64,000 nt of DNA from assembly GCF_030412785.1 (NCBI RefSeq), contig NZ_CP125297.1, positions 124,001 to 188,000 on the forward strand. Reading direction: 5' to 3'. Below, piece by piece: positions 47,013-57,537 of this stretch. The DNA comes from Paraburkholderia sabiae. GTDB lineage: Bacteria; Pseudomonadota; Gammaproteobacteria; Burkholderiales; Burkholderiaceae. The first letter of the stretch is position 1. Every line of letters starts with the position of its first letter. The translations under genes and the position numbers were made by a program. The notes beneath the pieces are model-generated. The model was not told the origin of the DNA and did no database searches. It was given only the letters and a program-made list of their open reading frames with translations.

Positions 47013-48701
47013 TCAATAGCTATACGCGCTGCAGACTTCATCAAGAGGATTGCCCGACACAAGCCTTCCTCCCGTGCTGCGTATTACGGCACAGGCGCTG
47101 TTCACGGCTGTCTGCACGGCTCCCTCAATCCACCCGCCAGTGAAAGAACAGCCACATCCGGCCAGATAGAGGCCGCTATCAGTTGCCGGATCATTGGCGG
47201 TCCTGAACTGGAAGAAGAGGCGCTGCGAATAAACATCCTCGCCTGGATAGTTGAGCTTAAAGGCACCCGATGAGTGCGGGTCAGTCAGCCAGTCATGGTG
47301 CAGGACATTACGCTCATAGTCACCATCGGCAGGAACTAGATGGCGCGCAAGTTCTGGATGAAATGTGGCAAGGTCGTCGATAAAATACCCGCACCGCTGC
47401 CTTTTGTCAGGGACGGTCAGTAGCTTGTGGGCGTCATCTTCCCACGTGTAGCTGAGTAGAACCACCCCTTGACCGTCCGGCTTGTTGGGTTCGTAATCAA
47501 GACAATACACCCCTCGAGCAAAACCGTCTGACTGAATGGTGACCGGCAGATCATTTTTGATCCAGAACTTGTCGCGCGTGAGCATGAACAACTTCGATGA
47601 TCCGGTAAGATGTGATTCCCTGACGGCGCGTGACACGTCGCGATTTAGAAAAGTTTCGTCGTCGGTCAGGCAGTGGACCATTTGCATTGCCCTCGTGTTG
47701 CTGGTGACGATCACGCGGTCAAAAGCCAACGATTCGTCTTGATCGGTTATCAGCTTTATCTTTCCATCTTCTTTGTGAATGCGGCCGACGCTACTGAAGC
47801 GAACGCGTTCACCGACGGTGCTTTCACCGATCTTTTGTGCGGCAAGTCGCTCGGCTAACGTCGAGATTCCGCAGGAAATGAGGCGCTGATCATCCAGGTA
47901 GCCGTTGATGACCAAGCGCAGTATTTCAGTGAATCCCGCTTGATAAACAGGCAGGAACCCCCCGGATCCGATGCCCAAAGAACCAAACAGCTCAAAGTCA
48001 TAGGGCCTCTCCCAACGGATACCTCCTGGAGGGTGAGAACCGGTGAAGATCGCAACAATGGATGCGTAGAAAGAACTGTCACGAAACACGTCTAGCCACG
48101 CCTGCCATGCTGCACGCGCCTCCTCGAGCCGATGTGACTTCAACATGCTCGTGATCGCTAGCGGCGCAACAAGGGATCTGTCGTTGAGCACGCATCCTTC
48201 ATGCAAAAATGCTCTCCAGCCTTCGTAAACGACTGCGAATAATGGCGGCGGGGGCTCGCCTGCGAGCCACGTATGGCGAGTACCGCGATAATGTAAATCG
48301 GTATCGACTATTCCTGGATCCGGGAAAGTCTCTGCCGTGGAAATGCGATGTTTGTTCAGGTAATGGAATAGGCCGGTCGCACTCGGGGGAAAACGCATTG
48401 CGCCCATTTCAGCGATAAGATGCGGATTCCGCGGATCGAATGACTGCGACCATATTCTTCCTCCAATTCGATCACGGGCTTCAAATAGCGTAACATCGTC
48501 CACACCTGCCCGCATCAGTTCCGTGGCAGCCACTAGACCGCTGATCCCTGCGCCAACGATGGCAACACGCGGAGAGGAGGTGCGTGGCGACAATGAGCCG
48601 ATGCTCCCTTCAGACTCGCAACGATCGAGGAAGGGGGCGTAGTCATACAACAGGTCAATAGTTGGTGATGAGATTTGTGAAGATGCGATGCAGTCCTGCA
48701 T
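47013..48701 (-). CDS. iaaM: Tryptophan 2-monooxygenase (auxin biosynthesis)
   Basis: 562 aa, matching the length and very closely the sequence of Pseudomonas savastanoi IaaM as I remember it. FAD-binding motif VAIVGAGISGLVAATELMRA, then FEARDRIGGRIWSQ, EMGAMRFPPSATGLFHYL (substrate-site Arg), GSLGIGSGGFLPVYQAGFTE, THLTGSSKLF-type block, LHHDWLTDPHSSGAFKLNYP and the C-terminal GGWIEGAVQTAVNSACAV. It converts L-tryptophan to indole-3-acetamide, the first step to IAA. The N-terminus (SPTIDLLYDYAPFL) supports the start, as does AGGAGA 7 nt upstream. No iaaH hydrolase gene is in the window, so the pathway is incomplete here or finishes elsewhere. Confidence 0.95.
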   Translation of the reverse strand: MQDCIASSQISSPTIDLLYDYAPFLDRCESEGSIGSLSPRTSSPRVAIVGAGISGLVAATELMRAGVDDVTLFEARDRIGGRIWSQSFDPRNPHLIAEMGAMRFPPSATGLFHYLNKHRISTAETFPDPGIVDTDLHYRGTRHTWLAGEPPPPLFAVVYEGWRAFLHEGCVLNDRSLVAPLAITSMLKSHRLEEARAAWQAWLDVFRDSSFYASIVAIFTGSHPPGGIRWERPYDFELFGSLGIGSGGFLPVYQAGFTEILRLVINGYLDDQRLISCGISTLAERLAAQKIGESTVGERVRFSSVGRIHKEDGKIKLITDQDESLAFDRVIVTSNTRAMQMVHCLTDDETFLNRDVSRAVRESHLTGSSKLFMLTRDKFWIKNDLPVTIQSDGFARGVYCLDYEPNKPDGQGVVLLSYTWEDDAHKLLTVPDKRQRCGYFIDDLATFHPELARHLVPADGDYERNVLHHDWLTDPHSSGAFKLNYPGEDVYSQRLFFQFRTANDPATDSGLYLAGCGCSFTGGWIEGAVQTAVNSACAVIRSTGGRLVSGNPLDEVCSAYSY

Positions 48702-48975
48702 GGATTATCTCCTGTTGCATTGAGTATGCTTTGGAACGGAAGATCGTCGTAAATAGGTGGTGATCGTTGACAGAAGAGATGGATGACTGTATTACTCGTC
48801 GGCAACACTAATGCTCATCTTGAATAGCCCGAATACGTACCCTATCAAACCGGGCGAGGCCATATCAAACAAATAAAATTGATATTCGTAGCAAGCCAAT
48901 GCGAGGTATAGCGTGATTAGAAGCACTAGGAATCTCTGCAAAAGCCCAGCGTTAAGGTAAGTTGGCCTATCCTAT
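48702..48975 (-). promoter_or_regulatory. iaaM upstream region
   Basis: Contains the AGGAGA ribosome site (48708-48713 on the minus strand) and AT-rich DNA near 48860-48910 that may hold the promoter. No consensus -35/-10 pair was firm enough to place. The IS5/IS903-type remnant begins right after it. Confidence 0.3.
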
Positions 48976-49757
48976 GGCATGCAAGCGGCGTTGTTGCATA
49001 AATCAGGCGTGGATACAAAGTGACCCTGTGTTTTCGATCTCAGGCGATGCGGACGGACTGCGGGCGTGCAAGAGCCGCCATGCGGTTGAGCACGCCTGCA
49101 CGAATCGATACTTCGGTTGCCTGGGATCCGATCTTGGGAGCCCATAGGCAGGAGTCCCGTAAGAATCTTGAGCCGGTACTTCAGAGTCTCGGCCAGCGAG
49201 CACCGGTGGTAGCCACTCGCCTGCTTCCGTTCTCGCCTGCTGCTTTTTGTGATTGCGTCGATGGCAGCATTGCGCCAAGCCGCGCCGGGCGTGCTGCCTG
49301 GCCACGGCGTCTCGCCCTCGCGCGGCGGGATCGACGGAACAGCTCCGTGCGCCGCAATCTGAGCATGGCACGCCTTGGTGTCGTAGGCGCCATCGCCACC
49401 GATGGTATCGATTGCCGCGTCAGCGGTGGAATCTGGTCGAGCAACTCAGGCAGAACTTCACCATCGCCTTCGTCCTGATGGATCATCAGCGCGGCGCAGA
49501 TCCGGCCGGTGTTCGCGTCTATCGCCGGATGTCCCTTGCGCCACGTGCGACGTTTGGACCTGCCATGCTTGCGTACCCTCCACTCGCCCTCGCCGTGGAC
49601 CTTCAGTCCGGTGCTGCGGAGCACGAGGTGCATGGGTTCATTCGGACGCTGCGTTGGCAGTACACCTTGAGGCTCTGCGCGCGACGGCTCAACGTCGTGT
49701 GGTACAGCCCCTGACAGGTACCCGCACCGGGGCGATCTCCGCACCGTCACCATTGAG
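48976..49757 (-). pseudogene. IS5-family (IS903-like) transposase remnant
   Basis: Left end GGCGTTGTTGCATAAATCAG is typical of IS903-type ends. Minus-strand fragments in different frames: LRSTGLKVHGEGEWRVRKHG, SKRRTWRKGHPAIDANTGRI, ALMIHQDEGDGEVLPELLDQ, and further on RDGRREWKQQ-like and RLAETLKYRL-like pieces. Several frameshifts; the N-terminal region is missing. Confidence 0.65.
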
Positions 49758-50530
49758 ACTGCGACGAGTGTGGAAGATCACCGCTACGAAAATGACTTCT
49801 GCAGACCTTCCCTGACAGCTATTCTCAACATAGGTCCGCTGCGCCGGCTTAAGTTGCGGCTAGCGCGTCGTTACGGTGCAGATCAAACTAACGCGCGTGG
49901 TCACGGGTGCACGATGGACTGCAAAGACGTGTCTTTGATACAAATCAATGCGGGCGGATGGCAATGAAGCGGCGCGCGAACACGAGCAGTTGAAATAGCG
50001 CAACGCTGTGAGCCAGATTGGCATCCCGATGCATGTTCAATGCAGGCCGCGAATGTTCGAAATGTTCGATTTGTTTTAGGCTCCATATAGCTGGCCTGCG
50101 TGATATTGAAGAGCTGGCGGCAGGTTTGCGGCGAGCAGCTTTGACGCGACGTGCGAAGCCCGCGCCGGATTTGTCGCACCAGCGGCGGATGGTCTCGCAA
50201 CTGATGACGACACCGCGCTGAACAGCAAGAACAGGACGCGCTCGACCGGATTGACGAATTTGTCATGGAGCTCACGCGTGTGAGGGCGATCCTCGAGCCG
50301 CTCGAAGCGCTGCACCCGAACGACGAGTGCCGCGAGGATTGAACAGGCCGACGGTCCAGAACTGACTTGCGTACATATGTATCGGTTCTGCAGAGAAGGT
50401 ACAATAGCAATGCAGTAAAAATTGAGAGCCGAGGCAATCAGGAAACAACTGGATGTCATCAAGTTTACACATCCGCCCAGGCTGACCAATACCTCAGGTA
50501 AAAACCAATACAATCTGAGAGGGCGACTTC
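49758..50530. other. Region with IS6-like transposase debris
   Basis: On the minus strand near 50230-50120 a short frame reads SCETIRRWCDKSGAGFARRV, then KAARRKPAA, like an IS6-family transposase; the rest is scrambled (near 49980 an end-like FARRFIAIRPH). The catalytic core is absent. 50240-50530 holds the upstream region of the radical SAM gene; no firm promoter was placed. Confidence 0.35.
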
Positions 50531-52120
50531 GTGAATAAAGCGCGAAACATCGTATTTTTTGTCAATCCGCCCAATAGCAACGACTTGGATACATACGACG
50601 CAAATGAGGTCGCTGTCTCCAAAGGAGTTCAGCATACAGACTGGGCCAATTTCCCGCACCTCGGGATCCTATCACTGACATCTTACATAGATTCGTTACC
50701 GGGTCTCGACGGTCGATACATCGACGGCGTGATTCATCCAATCGATGACATCCTCGCCGCCATTCATCATCAAGCCAACAGAACCCTGGCAGTGTGCCTC
50801 AGTGCGATCACAGCTAACTACGCCTCAGCGATTCGCATTGCGAGATCTGTAAAGGAAATCGATTCAAACATTGCGATTGTGGTGGGAAACGATCACTTTA
50901 CAGCATTAAGTAATGAGATCCTGATGCGGCATCGAGAGTTGATCGATTGCGGATTTATTGGCAATGAAGTGTATTCCAGCCTTTCTGAATACCTGTTGGA
51001 CAGGAAACAATCCCAAGCGACGGGCATCTATCCGGGATCGGTCCATTGGGAATCGGGACGAATTGTCTCCGATCCGACGGTCCGGGAAGACGTCAATCGA
51101 ATTATTAACTATGATCTGATCGACCGAACGTTACCGCATAGTACCGTTTATACGGAGAACTTCAAACGCCGACTCGGACAGCGGATTTTCGAACTGACCG
51201 GTCGACGCGTGCGCAAGGGAGTTCCTGTCGAAATCGGGCGCGGCTGCATCAAATTCAGTGGCGACGACGCGTGCTCGTTCTGCTCGATTCAATATGGTGG
51301 CATGTGGAAGAACGAATTGCCTGCCGGTCATGCGTGGACTGCAATTCACAGCGCATGGGAAGCTGGCTACGACTATTTGTATGTTACCGCCGACGAGCTG
51401 CCATTAACATTCGCTCGGTTAATGCTGGACATGGCGCAATCGCCCCCACCATGGTGGCAAGCATTGCCGCCGGATGAACGTCCAGTACTCGTCGGTTACG
51501 CGCGGGCTGACGGCATGGAAAAGGACCAAGTCCTGAAGGCGATGCGCGATATTGGCTTCCGAATTCTATTCGTCGGGGTCGATGCAGGCGCGGCCCGGTC
51601 ATTGCAGGCACTCAACAAACCGCTTCGCAATAAGGATCCGGCGGCTGCCGCGCAGAGGATGTACGATGCGAATCTGCGTGCTCTGAGCAACGCACGCAAG
51701 TACGGTGTGGCGATCAAGGCCGGATTCGTACTGGGTCATCTGGGTATGAACGAAATGCTACTGGAGGAAAATGTCGCCACTTACGCCGAGTTTCTGAAGG
51801 CTGGGCGCGATGTGATCATCAGCGCTGACATCGAATTGCTATCGCCCGAGCCGGGATCGAAGGATTTTCACTACCTGACTCATCCCGACGAGGCTGACGC
51901 GATGTCTGAGCGGCTCGGACTTGATATAGGCGATTCTCTGTTGCGACAACACATCGCCGCGCATTACCGGCATGTCGATATCTTCTATCGTGAAGCAGCT
52001 ATCGACGATTACATTCGGGCGTTCATGCCTGAATTGTCGAAGGAGCGACTTTCTGGTGCGCGCGATCGCGTGCGCGGCGAATGCAGACAATTGGGGATCG
52101 TCGTCGGGGATGACTTCTGA
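50531..52120 (+). CDS. Radical SAM protein with N-terminal B12-binding-like domain
   Basis: 529 aa from a GTG start (GAGAGGG upstream). Residues 1-150 resemble a cobalamin-binding Rossmann fold (IVFFVNPPN, FPHLGILSLTSYID) though no DxHxxG motif is seen. The radical SAM core follows at about 230-470 (VPVEIGRGC). The cluster cysteines are C239, C248 and C251, that is CX8CX2C instead of CX3CX2C: a five-residue insertion in the cluster loop. A GYARADG strand near 325 and LFVGVDAGAA fit the barrel. Substrate unknown. Its stop codon overlaps the LysE start, so the exporter may move its product or a related amino acid. No precursor peptide gene adjoins it. Confidence 0.8.
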   Translation: MNKARNIVFFVNPPNSNDLDTYDANEVAVSKGVQHTDWANFPHLGILSLTSYIDSLPGLDGRYIDGVIHPIDDILAAIHHQANRTLAVCLSAITANYASAIRIARSVKEIDSNIAIVVGNDHFTALSNEILMRHRELIDCGFIGNEVYSSLSEYLLDRKQSQATGIYPGSVHWESGRIVSDPTVREDVNRIINYDLIDRTLPHSTVYTENFKRRLGQRIFELTGRRVRKGVPVEIGRGCIKFSGDDACSFCSIQYGGMWKNELPAGHAWTAIHSAWEAGYDYLYVTADELPLTFARLMLDMAQSPPPWWQALPPDERPVLVGYARADGMEKDQVLKAMRDIGFRILFVGVDAGAARSLQALNKPLRNKDPAAAAQRMYDANLRALSNARKYGVAIKAGFVLGHLGMNEMLLEENVATYAEFLKAGRDVIISADIELLSPEPGSKDFHYLTHPDEADAMSERLGLDIGDSLLRQHIAAHYRHVDIFYREAAIDDYIRAFMPELSKERLSGARDRVRGECRQLGIVVGDDF

Positions 52121-52731
52121 TGAGATTTGAGCAAATCCTGATATTCGGCCTGACGTGCATCGGCTTTGGATTCATTCCAGGCCCAGCCTTGCTGCAAACG
52201 GTTTCTCTGACATTGCAACATGGCCGGCGCGCCGGGCTGTTGTCTGCGTTCGGCATCCATCTCGGCGCACTATTTCAGATTGGCGTCGTTGCGCTTGGTG
52301 CAGTCGTAATCCTGAAGACATCCCCGGTGATCTATCATGCCCTCAAAGTTGTCGGGGGCGGATATCTGATTTGGCTGGGCATTCAGCGCATCCGCGCGCG
52401 TGCTGAATCGAACCAGACAATCCACTTGCCCCGAAATATTGTGTCGTCGAGTGCGTTTATCGAAGCGTCGAATCCGAAATCGGCATTGTTCTATTTCTCG
52501 TTCCTGCTGCAGTTTACAGATGCGAACGCGTCCCTTGAACTCGGCTGGCAGCTTCTTCTGCTCGGTGCGTGTGCGAATCTGCTGTTTTCATTGTCCGACG
52601 TTATCTGCGTGCTTCTTGCGCACCCGTTACGGAGTGGCGTGAGGCCGGGCGGACGAGCTTTCCAGATTGGCCAATTGATAGCGGGCGCGCTCTTCATTGT
52701 ACTCGGTATAGTCGCAATCGTCAGCGAATAA
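52120..52731 (+). CDS. LysE/RhtB-family amino-acid exporter
   Basis: 203 aa, six hydrophobic segments, with the family start FGLTCIGFGFIPGPALLQTV (the GPA motif in the first loop) and later IEASNPKSALFYFSFLLQF (NPK motif). It exports amino acids or derivatives across the inner membrane. Start ATG 52120 shares one base with the radical SAM stop (TGATG), indicating coupled translation. An ArgP-like regulator of such exporters is only a remnant in this window (6370-6853). Confidence 0.9.
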   Translation: MRFEQILIFGLTCIGFGFIPGPALLQTVSLTLQHGRRAGLLSAFGIHLGALFQIGVVALGAVVILKTSPVIYHALKVVGGGYLIWLGIQRIRARAESNQTIHLPRNIVSSSAFIEASNPKSALFYFSFLLQFTDANASLELGWQLLLLGACANLLFSLSDVICVLLAHPLRSGVRPGGRAFQIGQLIAGALFIVLGIVAIVSE

Positions 52732-52837
52732 CGCGCGAGGATTTCGCGATGTTCCCGGAGATGATCGGTAAATTTGATGATTGACAGATAGACTTCGTTA
52801 CCAGTCCGTCACTGATTCTTCTCTAAACTGGCGATCA

Positions 52838-53928
52838 TGAAAACGCGTGAGACCAAACCGATCACCTTTCGGACGACGCCGAGCTGGCCGCGCTGCGTGC
52901 CTGGTACGCCAGGCTCGACGCCCGGGCGGCCGTCGCCAGCTATCTGGGCGACCGCGAGGCGCCAGGCGAATCCGCGCGCGGCGTGCTCGGCCGCATCCGG
53001 CAAGTCCTGATCACGTTTGCGGCGAGCCGTCACCGGGCTGACCTGGCAGCAACATTCGGCGAGCGGTCCGCGGTGTCGGCCGACACCGTGGCGCGCGCGT
53101 TCGAGACGTTGCGTGGCCTGCCAGCCCCGGCACCGCAGATTGCCGATGAGATCGACCAGTGATTGCCGCCGCGCGGCGGGCTCATGGCATCCGGACGCTG
53201 GCCGGGTTGACCGTGCGGACTCCGCGCCGGCGCCGCTGGTGGACGGCGATTGCAGGACTCGGCGTCGCCAGTACACGTCGCGTGGAGGCGTTTTTTGCCG
53301 CCCCAATCCGGCGCTGACCGAACGGGCGCGGACGCAAGGAGGCGGAACAGCTGATCCTGTGGGCGATCGTCGAGCGGGGCCGTGCGCTGTCGTCGCTCAC
53401 ACTGACGGCCCGATCGCGTACCGGGCATTCCTGCGCCGGCCCATGCCGCGCGAGCGTTGGGTCCGGCCGTCGCGGCGGCGGCACAGTGTCGAATGGCGAC
53501 CGTTCGTCGGCGCGCTGTCGCCCAGATCAGCAACGTACGCACTCAATGTCCGGTCGGCGCTGTTTCGCTGGCTGGTCGAGCAACGCTATGTCCTGCCAAT
53601 CCCTTCGCCGGCGTCAAGGTCAAGAGCCACACGCCGCGCGGGGGACTGGACGTGTCGCGTAGCTTCTCCGAGGGCGAGTGGCTGCTGATCCGCACCGTTG
53701 CCGACGGCATCGAATGGTCCTACGGCTGGAGCGTGCCGGCCGCCCATCGCCTGCGGTTTCTGCTGGACTTCGGCTATGCGGCGGTCCTGCGCGCTGGTCG
53801 GCGCGACGCTCGCCGATATTCGGCGGGATGAGCACGGCGATCACTGGCTGCACGTACTCGGTAAGGGTGGCAAGCGCGAAATGGGGCCCTGCGTCGCCTT
53901 GAAACGATCTGCATTTGCCCGAAAGTGA
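52838..53928 (+). pseudogene. Tyrosine recombinase/phage-type integrase, multiply frameshifted
   Basis: Reading across frames gives an N-terminal region (AELAALRAWYARLDARAAVA near 52880), a SAM-like core-binding part (WRPFVGALSPRSATYALNVR), LFRWLVEQRYVL, PFAGVKVKSHTPRGG, then the start of the catalytic domain RLRFLLDFGYA and RADIRRDEHGDHWLHVLGKG, GKREMGP. It ends before the C-terminal HxxR and Tyr, where IS4 DNA begins. At least four frameshifts. It could once have integrated the island. Confidence 0.65.
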
Positions 53929-53931
53929 CCG

Positions 53932-54155
53932 CTCAGGATGTCCTGTTCGCTAACTCGATCGTTAGACAGGAACCGGTAAGCTGCTTTGGTCGCGGCCCAA
54001 TCCTGGCATGCGAAAGGAATCGTCTGTCCCATGCCTGACCACAACCGTTCCAGCACCTTACCAAAGCGCTTGCGTAATCGTGCATCCTGAAATTCGCTGG
54101 CCTGGACCTCTCTCTCCAACCACGCCGGTTCGTTTGCTTGCCGTTTCCCCGCCAT
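53932..54155 (-). pseudogene. IS4-family (Tn5-like) transposase N-terminal fragment
   Basis: Starts at 54155: WLEREVQASEFQDARLRKRF, GKVLERLWSGMGQTIPFACQ, DWAATKAAYRFLSNDRVSEQ, the N-terminal DNA-binding domain of IS4/IS50-type transposases. It stops at the integrase remnant near 53930, so no catalytic core remains. Confidence 0.7.
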
Positions 54156-54240
54156 CTCTCTCGTGCGCGCTGGTCATGACGTACGCCAGGTTGATATGAC
54201 TTCTCGTGTCAATATGATTGGTTCTGTGTTTTCGATGTTT

Positions 54241-55545
54241 GAATATCCTGAGGGCGACGTAGCAGTAAATCTCGACGGTGGATCAAGCTGATATCCGCGG
54301 ATTGGGTACCGCATTACAGATGTCCGCCCAATGAGCCTTCCGCTACCTACCACCGCAAGTCGGATGAGATCCGTTGTCTACCCTGGTCGCGGGTTACTGG
54401 TGTGCCGGGCTACGCCGCCTTCAGGACACTCCTTGCTCGTATGGTTACGTTAGATGCAGTCGTACGGGATTGCCGCCACCTCATGCTACCTGTGTCTCGC
54501 GTGGTATGGCCAGCGACAAGGAGAGCCGGCAGATGTCCCAGATGAATCCGCTGAGTTCACGGGCAACTGCGACTACGGCGATATTCTTCTGCTTGCCGCG
54601 CGCGACGAGTTTGCGATAGCGTCGGCACAAGCGCACCTGTGCGTCCCAGGCTCGATCGACAATCGGTTTAGGCAGACCTTCGTGACGACGCTGAATATCG
54701 GGGCTCACACGCGCAGGGTGGCGATAGCTCCATGCAGCCTCAACTAGCAGCTTTCTTGCATAACTGTTGCCGCTTTTAGTGATGCTGCCCTGACGACGCT
54801 TGCCGCCCGATGAGTGCTCGGAGGGCGTCACCCCGAGCCACGCCATCAACTGGCGTGGGTGCACGAAGCGTGAGAGATCGCCCAGCTCGGCGAGCATGCC
54901 CACTGCCGTGGTGAACTGGACACCGCGCATTGCCTGCAGGCCAAGGACAGCGGGATAGAAGCGCCAGTTGACGACTGCCTCACGCAGCGCAGACTCCAGC
55001 CGGTCACATTGGGCGAGCCGGTCTTCGATCGCGCGACGTAGCTCTTCAAACGCAAACTGCTGCCACGCACTGTCGAAACTGTATGCGCTCAGCCAGCGTC
55101 GGTGCGCCGGCCCCCAGTCGGCAGAGCGGGTATAGCGCACGCCGTGCGACAGCAGAAAGGCTTTTACCCGTTGCCGTGCACGCTTGAGGTCGTCCTTGGC
55201 AATCACCCATGCGCGGGCCAGATCCCGGAATGCTTCATCGTCGACGCTGGGGACGTATACGGCCGACAGGTCGCCGGCACGCAGCGATCGGACGAGCTTG
55301 ACGGCATCACGTCTGTCAGTCTTGATGTGATCACCTGGCTTCCGGGGAACAGCGAGGGCGCACAGACCATGCACTGGAATTCTTTCTGGACAAGCTGCCG
55401 GTAAAGCCCATATCCGCACGGACCGGCCTCATAAACGACGTTGATATATCGCGCTTTGGATTGCAGGCGCTTGCACAACCGTTCCACGTCGGCCTGCGTC
55501 GTACCGATCTTGCCGAGCAGCCATAGGCAAAGGAATTTCCTGAGG
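54241..55545 (-). pseudogene. IS110-family element, first of three pieces
   Basis: The transposase body 54481-55340 has KTDRRDAVKLVRSLRAGDLS, RGVQFTTAVGMLAELGDLSR, WLGVTPSEHSSGGKRRQGSI and NSYARKLLVEAAWSYRHPAR. A frameshift near 55340 joins it to the N-terminal piece [19 protein letters not shown] and [19 protein letters not shown]. The first about 25 residues are missing. The 54241-54480 tail contains the common IS end. Confidence 0.7.
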
Positions 55546-56620
55546 GCGACGTAGCAGTAAGGCCGACGGTGAATCACGCTGATATCCGCGGGTTGGGTAC
55601 CGCATTACGGAGGCGATCGCCTTTGGAATGCCTTCGTGTCGAGGCTGCAGTGTTTTACCTACGCGGGCCGGATGTCGGTAGCTCCACGCTGCTTCGACCA
55701 GCAGCTTTCTTGCATAGCTGTTACCCGCCTTGGTGACGCCCCCTTGGCGTCGCGTTCCTCCGGACGAATGTTCTGAAGGTGTGATGCCCAGCCACGCCAT
55801 CAACTGGCGTGGATGCTCGAAGCGTGAGAGATCGCCGAGCTCGGAGATCATGCCGACTGCCGTAATGAACTGGATGCCGCGCATCGCCTGTAACGCCAGC
55901 ACTGCCGGATAGAAACCCCACTCGACGACGGCTTCGCGCAGCGCCACTTCCAGTCGCTCACACTGTGCTAGCCGATCCTCGATTGTGCGTCGATGTTCTT
56001 CAAATGCAAGTTGCCTCCATGCTGTCTCGAAGGAATATTTGCTTAGCCAGCGTCGATGTGCGGCGCCCCAGTCCGCGCGTCCGACATAGTGCACACCGTG
56101 GCTTAGCAGGAAGGACTTCAGTCGTTGTCGCGCGTGCCGTAAATCGTCCCTCGCCGATGCCCAGGCTCGCGCCAAATCCCTGAATGCCTCGTCCTCGACG
56201 CTTGGTACATATACCGCTGAGAGGTCGCCGGCACGCAGCGAACGCGCCAGCTTTATCGCGTCGCGTCGCGTCGGTCAGTCTTGACCCGTTCTCCAGGCTT
56301 CCGTGGAATCAACGATGGCGCACATACTATGCAGTCGAAGCCTTGCTTGACCAGACGCCGGTACAGCCCGTAACCGCAGGGCCCAGCCTCGTAGACGACT
56401 CGGATATGCCGCCCTTTGGATCGCAGTCGCTTGCACAAGCGATCAATTTCCGTCGGCGTTGTCCCGATCTTACCCAGTAGCTCGACTTCACCCGCATCAA
56501 TCGCATAGGCAACTGTGATCGATTCCTTATGCACATCAAGCCCGACGTACACCGTGCTATCGTTGTCCATGCTGGCCTCCGTGGGGAAGTTGCCGGGGTG
56601 CGGCCTTTGCCCACCCATGC
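55546..56620 (-). pseudogene. IS110-family element, second piece
   Basis: Begins at 56570 with [20 protein letters not shown] (DEDD motif Asp), [20 protein letters not shown] and [13 protein letters not shown] slip in a GCGTC-repeat tract near 56265 shifts the frame; it then continues LARAWASARDDLRHARQ, RGIQFITAVGMISELGDLSR, GNSYARKLLVEAAWSYRHPA and is cut near 55610 by the end of the first piece. 3' end missing. Confidence 0.7.
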
Positions 56621-56689
56621 GGCTCTGGCAGCGATGCTAACCCGCGTTGATGCCCCACGCCAGGCCAGCCCCTCTACCCACGGAAAGTC

Positions 56690-57006
56690 ATACTGACTTA
56701 CGGATCAAGCTGATATCCGCGGGTTGTTGGCTACCGCATTACAGATGTCCGCCCAACGAGCCTTCCGCTACCTACCACCGCAAGTCGGATGAATATCCGT
56801 TGCCTACCCTGGTCGCGGGTTACTCGTGTGCCGGGCTACGTCGCCTTCAGGAAACTCTTCGCATGTCGTTACGTTGGATGCGGTCGCGTAGCATTGCTGT
56901 AGATCATGGCATCTGTGTCTGGCGCGGTATGGCCAGCGACAAGGAGAGCCGGCAGATGTCCCAGATGAATCCGCTGAGTTCACGGGCAACTGCGACTACG
57001 GCGATA
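56690..57006 (-). pseudogene. IS110-family element, third piece (3' end only)
   Basis: Minus-strand IAVVAVARELSGFIWDICRL and SLSLAIPRQTQM (57006-56904) is the transposase C-terminus, followed by the same tail as at 54241-54480. It is cut at about 57006 by IS66 DNA. Frames join VNSADSSG-type shadows only; no other coding. Confidence 0.65.
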
Positions 57007-57138
57007 TTCGCATCGGTATCTGAAGGAAGCCGTCGACCAGGCCTTGATGCTTCGAGGCCATCGCGACTTCGCTGACCGGCCCGCCTGGCCGGTGTCGGCG
57101 GCCGATGATTGCGCGGCCTGGCTACAGGGGTGGTTGCG

Positions 57139-57474
57139 ATGATCCGCATCGACGCGATCTGGCTGGCAACTGAGCCCGTGGACATGCGTGCGGGCGCCGA
57201 TACGCTGCTCGCACGCGTGGTCAAGGTATTCGGCGCGGCGCGCCCGCACCATGCTTACCTGTTTGCCAAGCGGCATTCGACGCGAATGAAGGTACTGGTC
57301 TACGACGGCCTGGGGATCTGGCTGGCCACGCGGCGCCTGAATCGCGGGCGGTTTATATGGAGCAACGGCGAGCAGGCCGTTGCACTGCCGCTGAACCAGG
57401 AACAGTTACGGGCACTGGTCACGGGACTGCCGTGGCGCACGCTGGCCAGCGATCACGCCATTACCGTGGTGTGA
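57139..57474 (+). CDS. tnpB: IS66 TnpB accessory protein (second IS66)
   Basis: 111 aa from ATG 57139: MIRIDAIWLATEPVDMRAGA, YLFAKRHSTRMKVLVYDGLG and FIWSNGEQAVALPLNQEQLR. Standard IS66 Orf2 but distinct from the 45.6-kb copy. The short region before it (57010-57138) reads like the end of the corresponding tnpA (LQGWLR at the stop). Confidence 0.85.
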   Translation: MIRIDAIWLATEPVDMRAGADTLLARVVKVFGAARPHHAYLFAKRHSTRMKVLVYDGLGIWLATRRLNRGRFIWSNGEQAVALPLNQEQLRALVTGLPWRTLASDHAITVV

Positions 57475-57537
57475 AGGCGACGCGCACGTAAACAGTTTCG
57501 CTTCCTGATGCGTGGTGTGTCTGGCAGACTCGATGTC

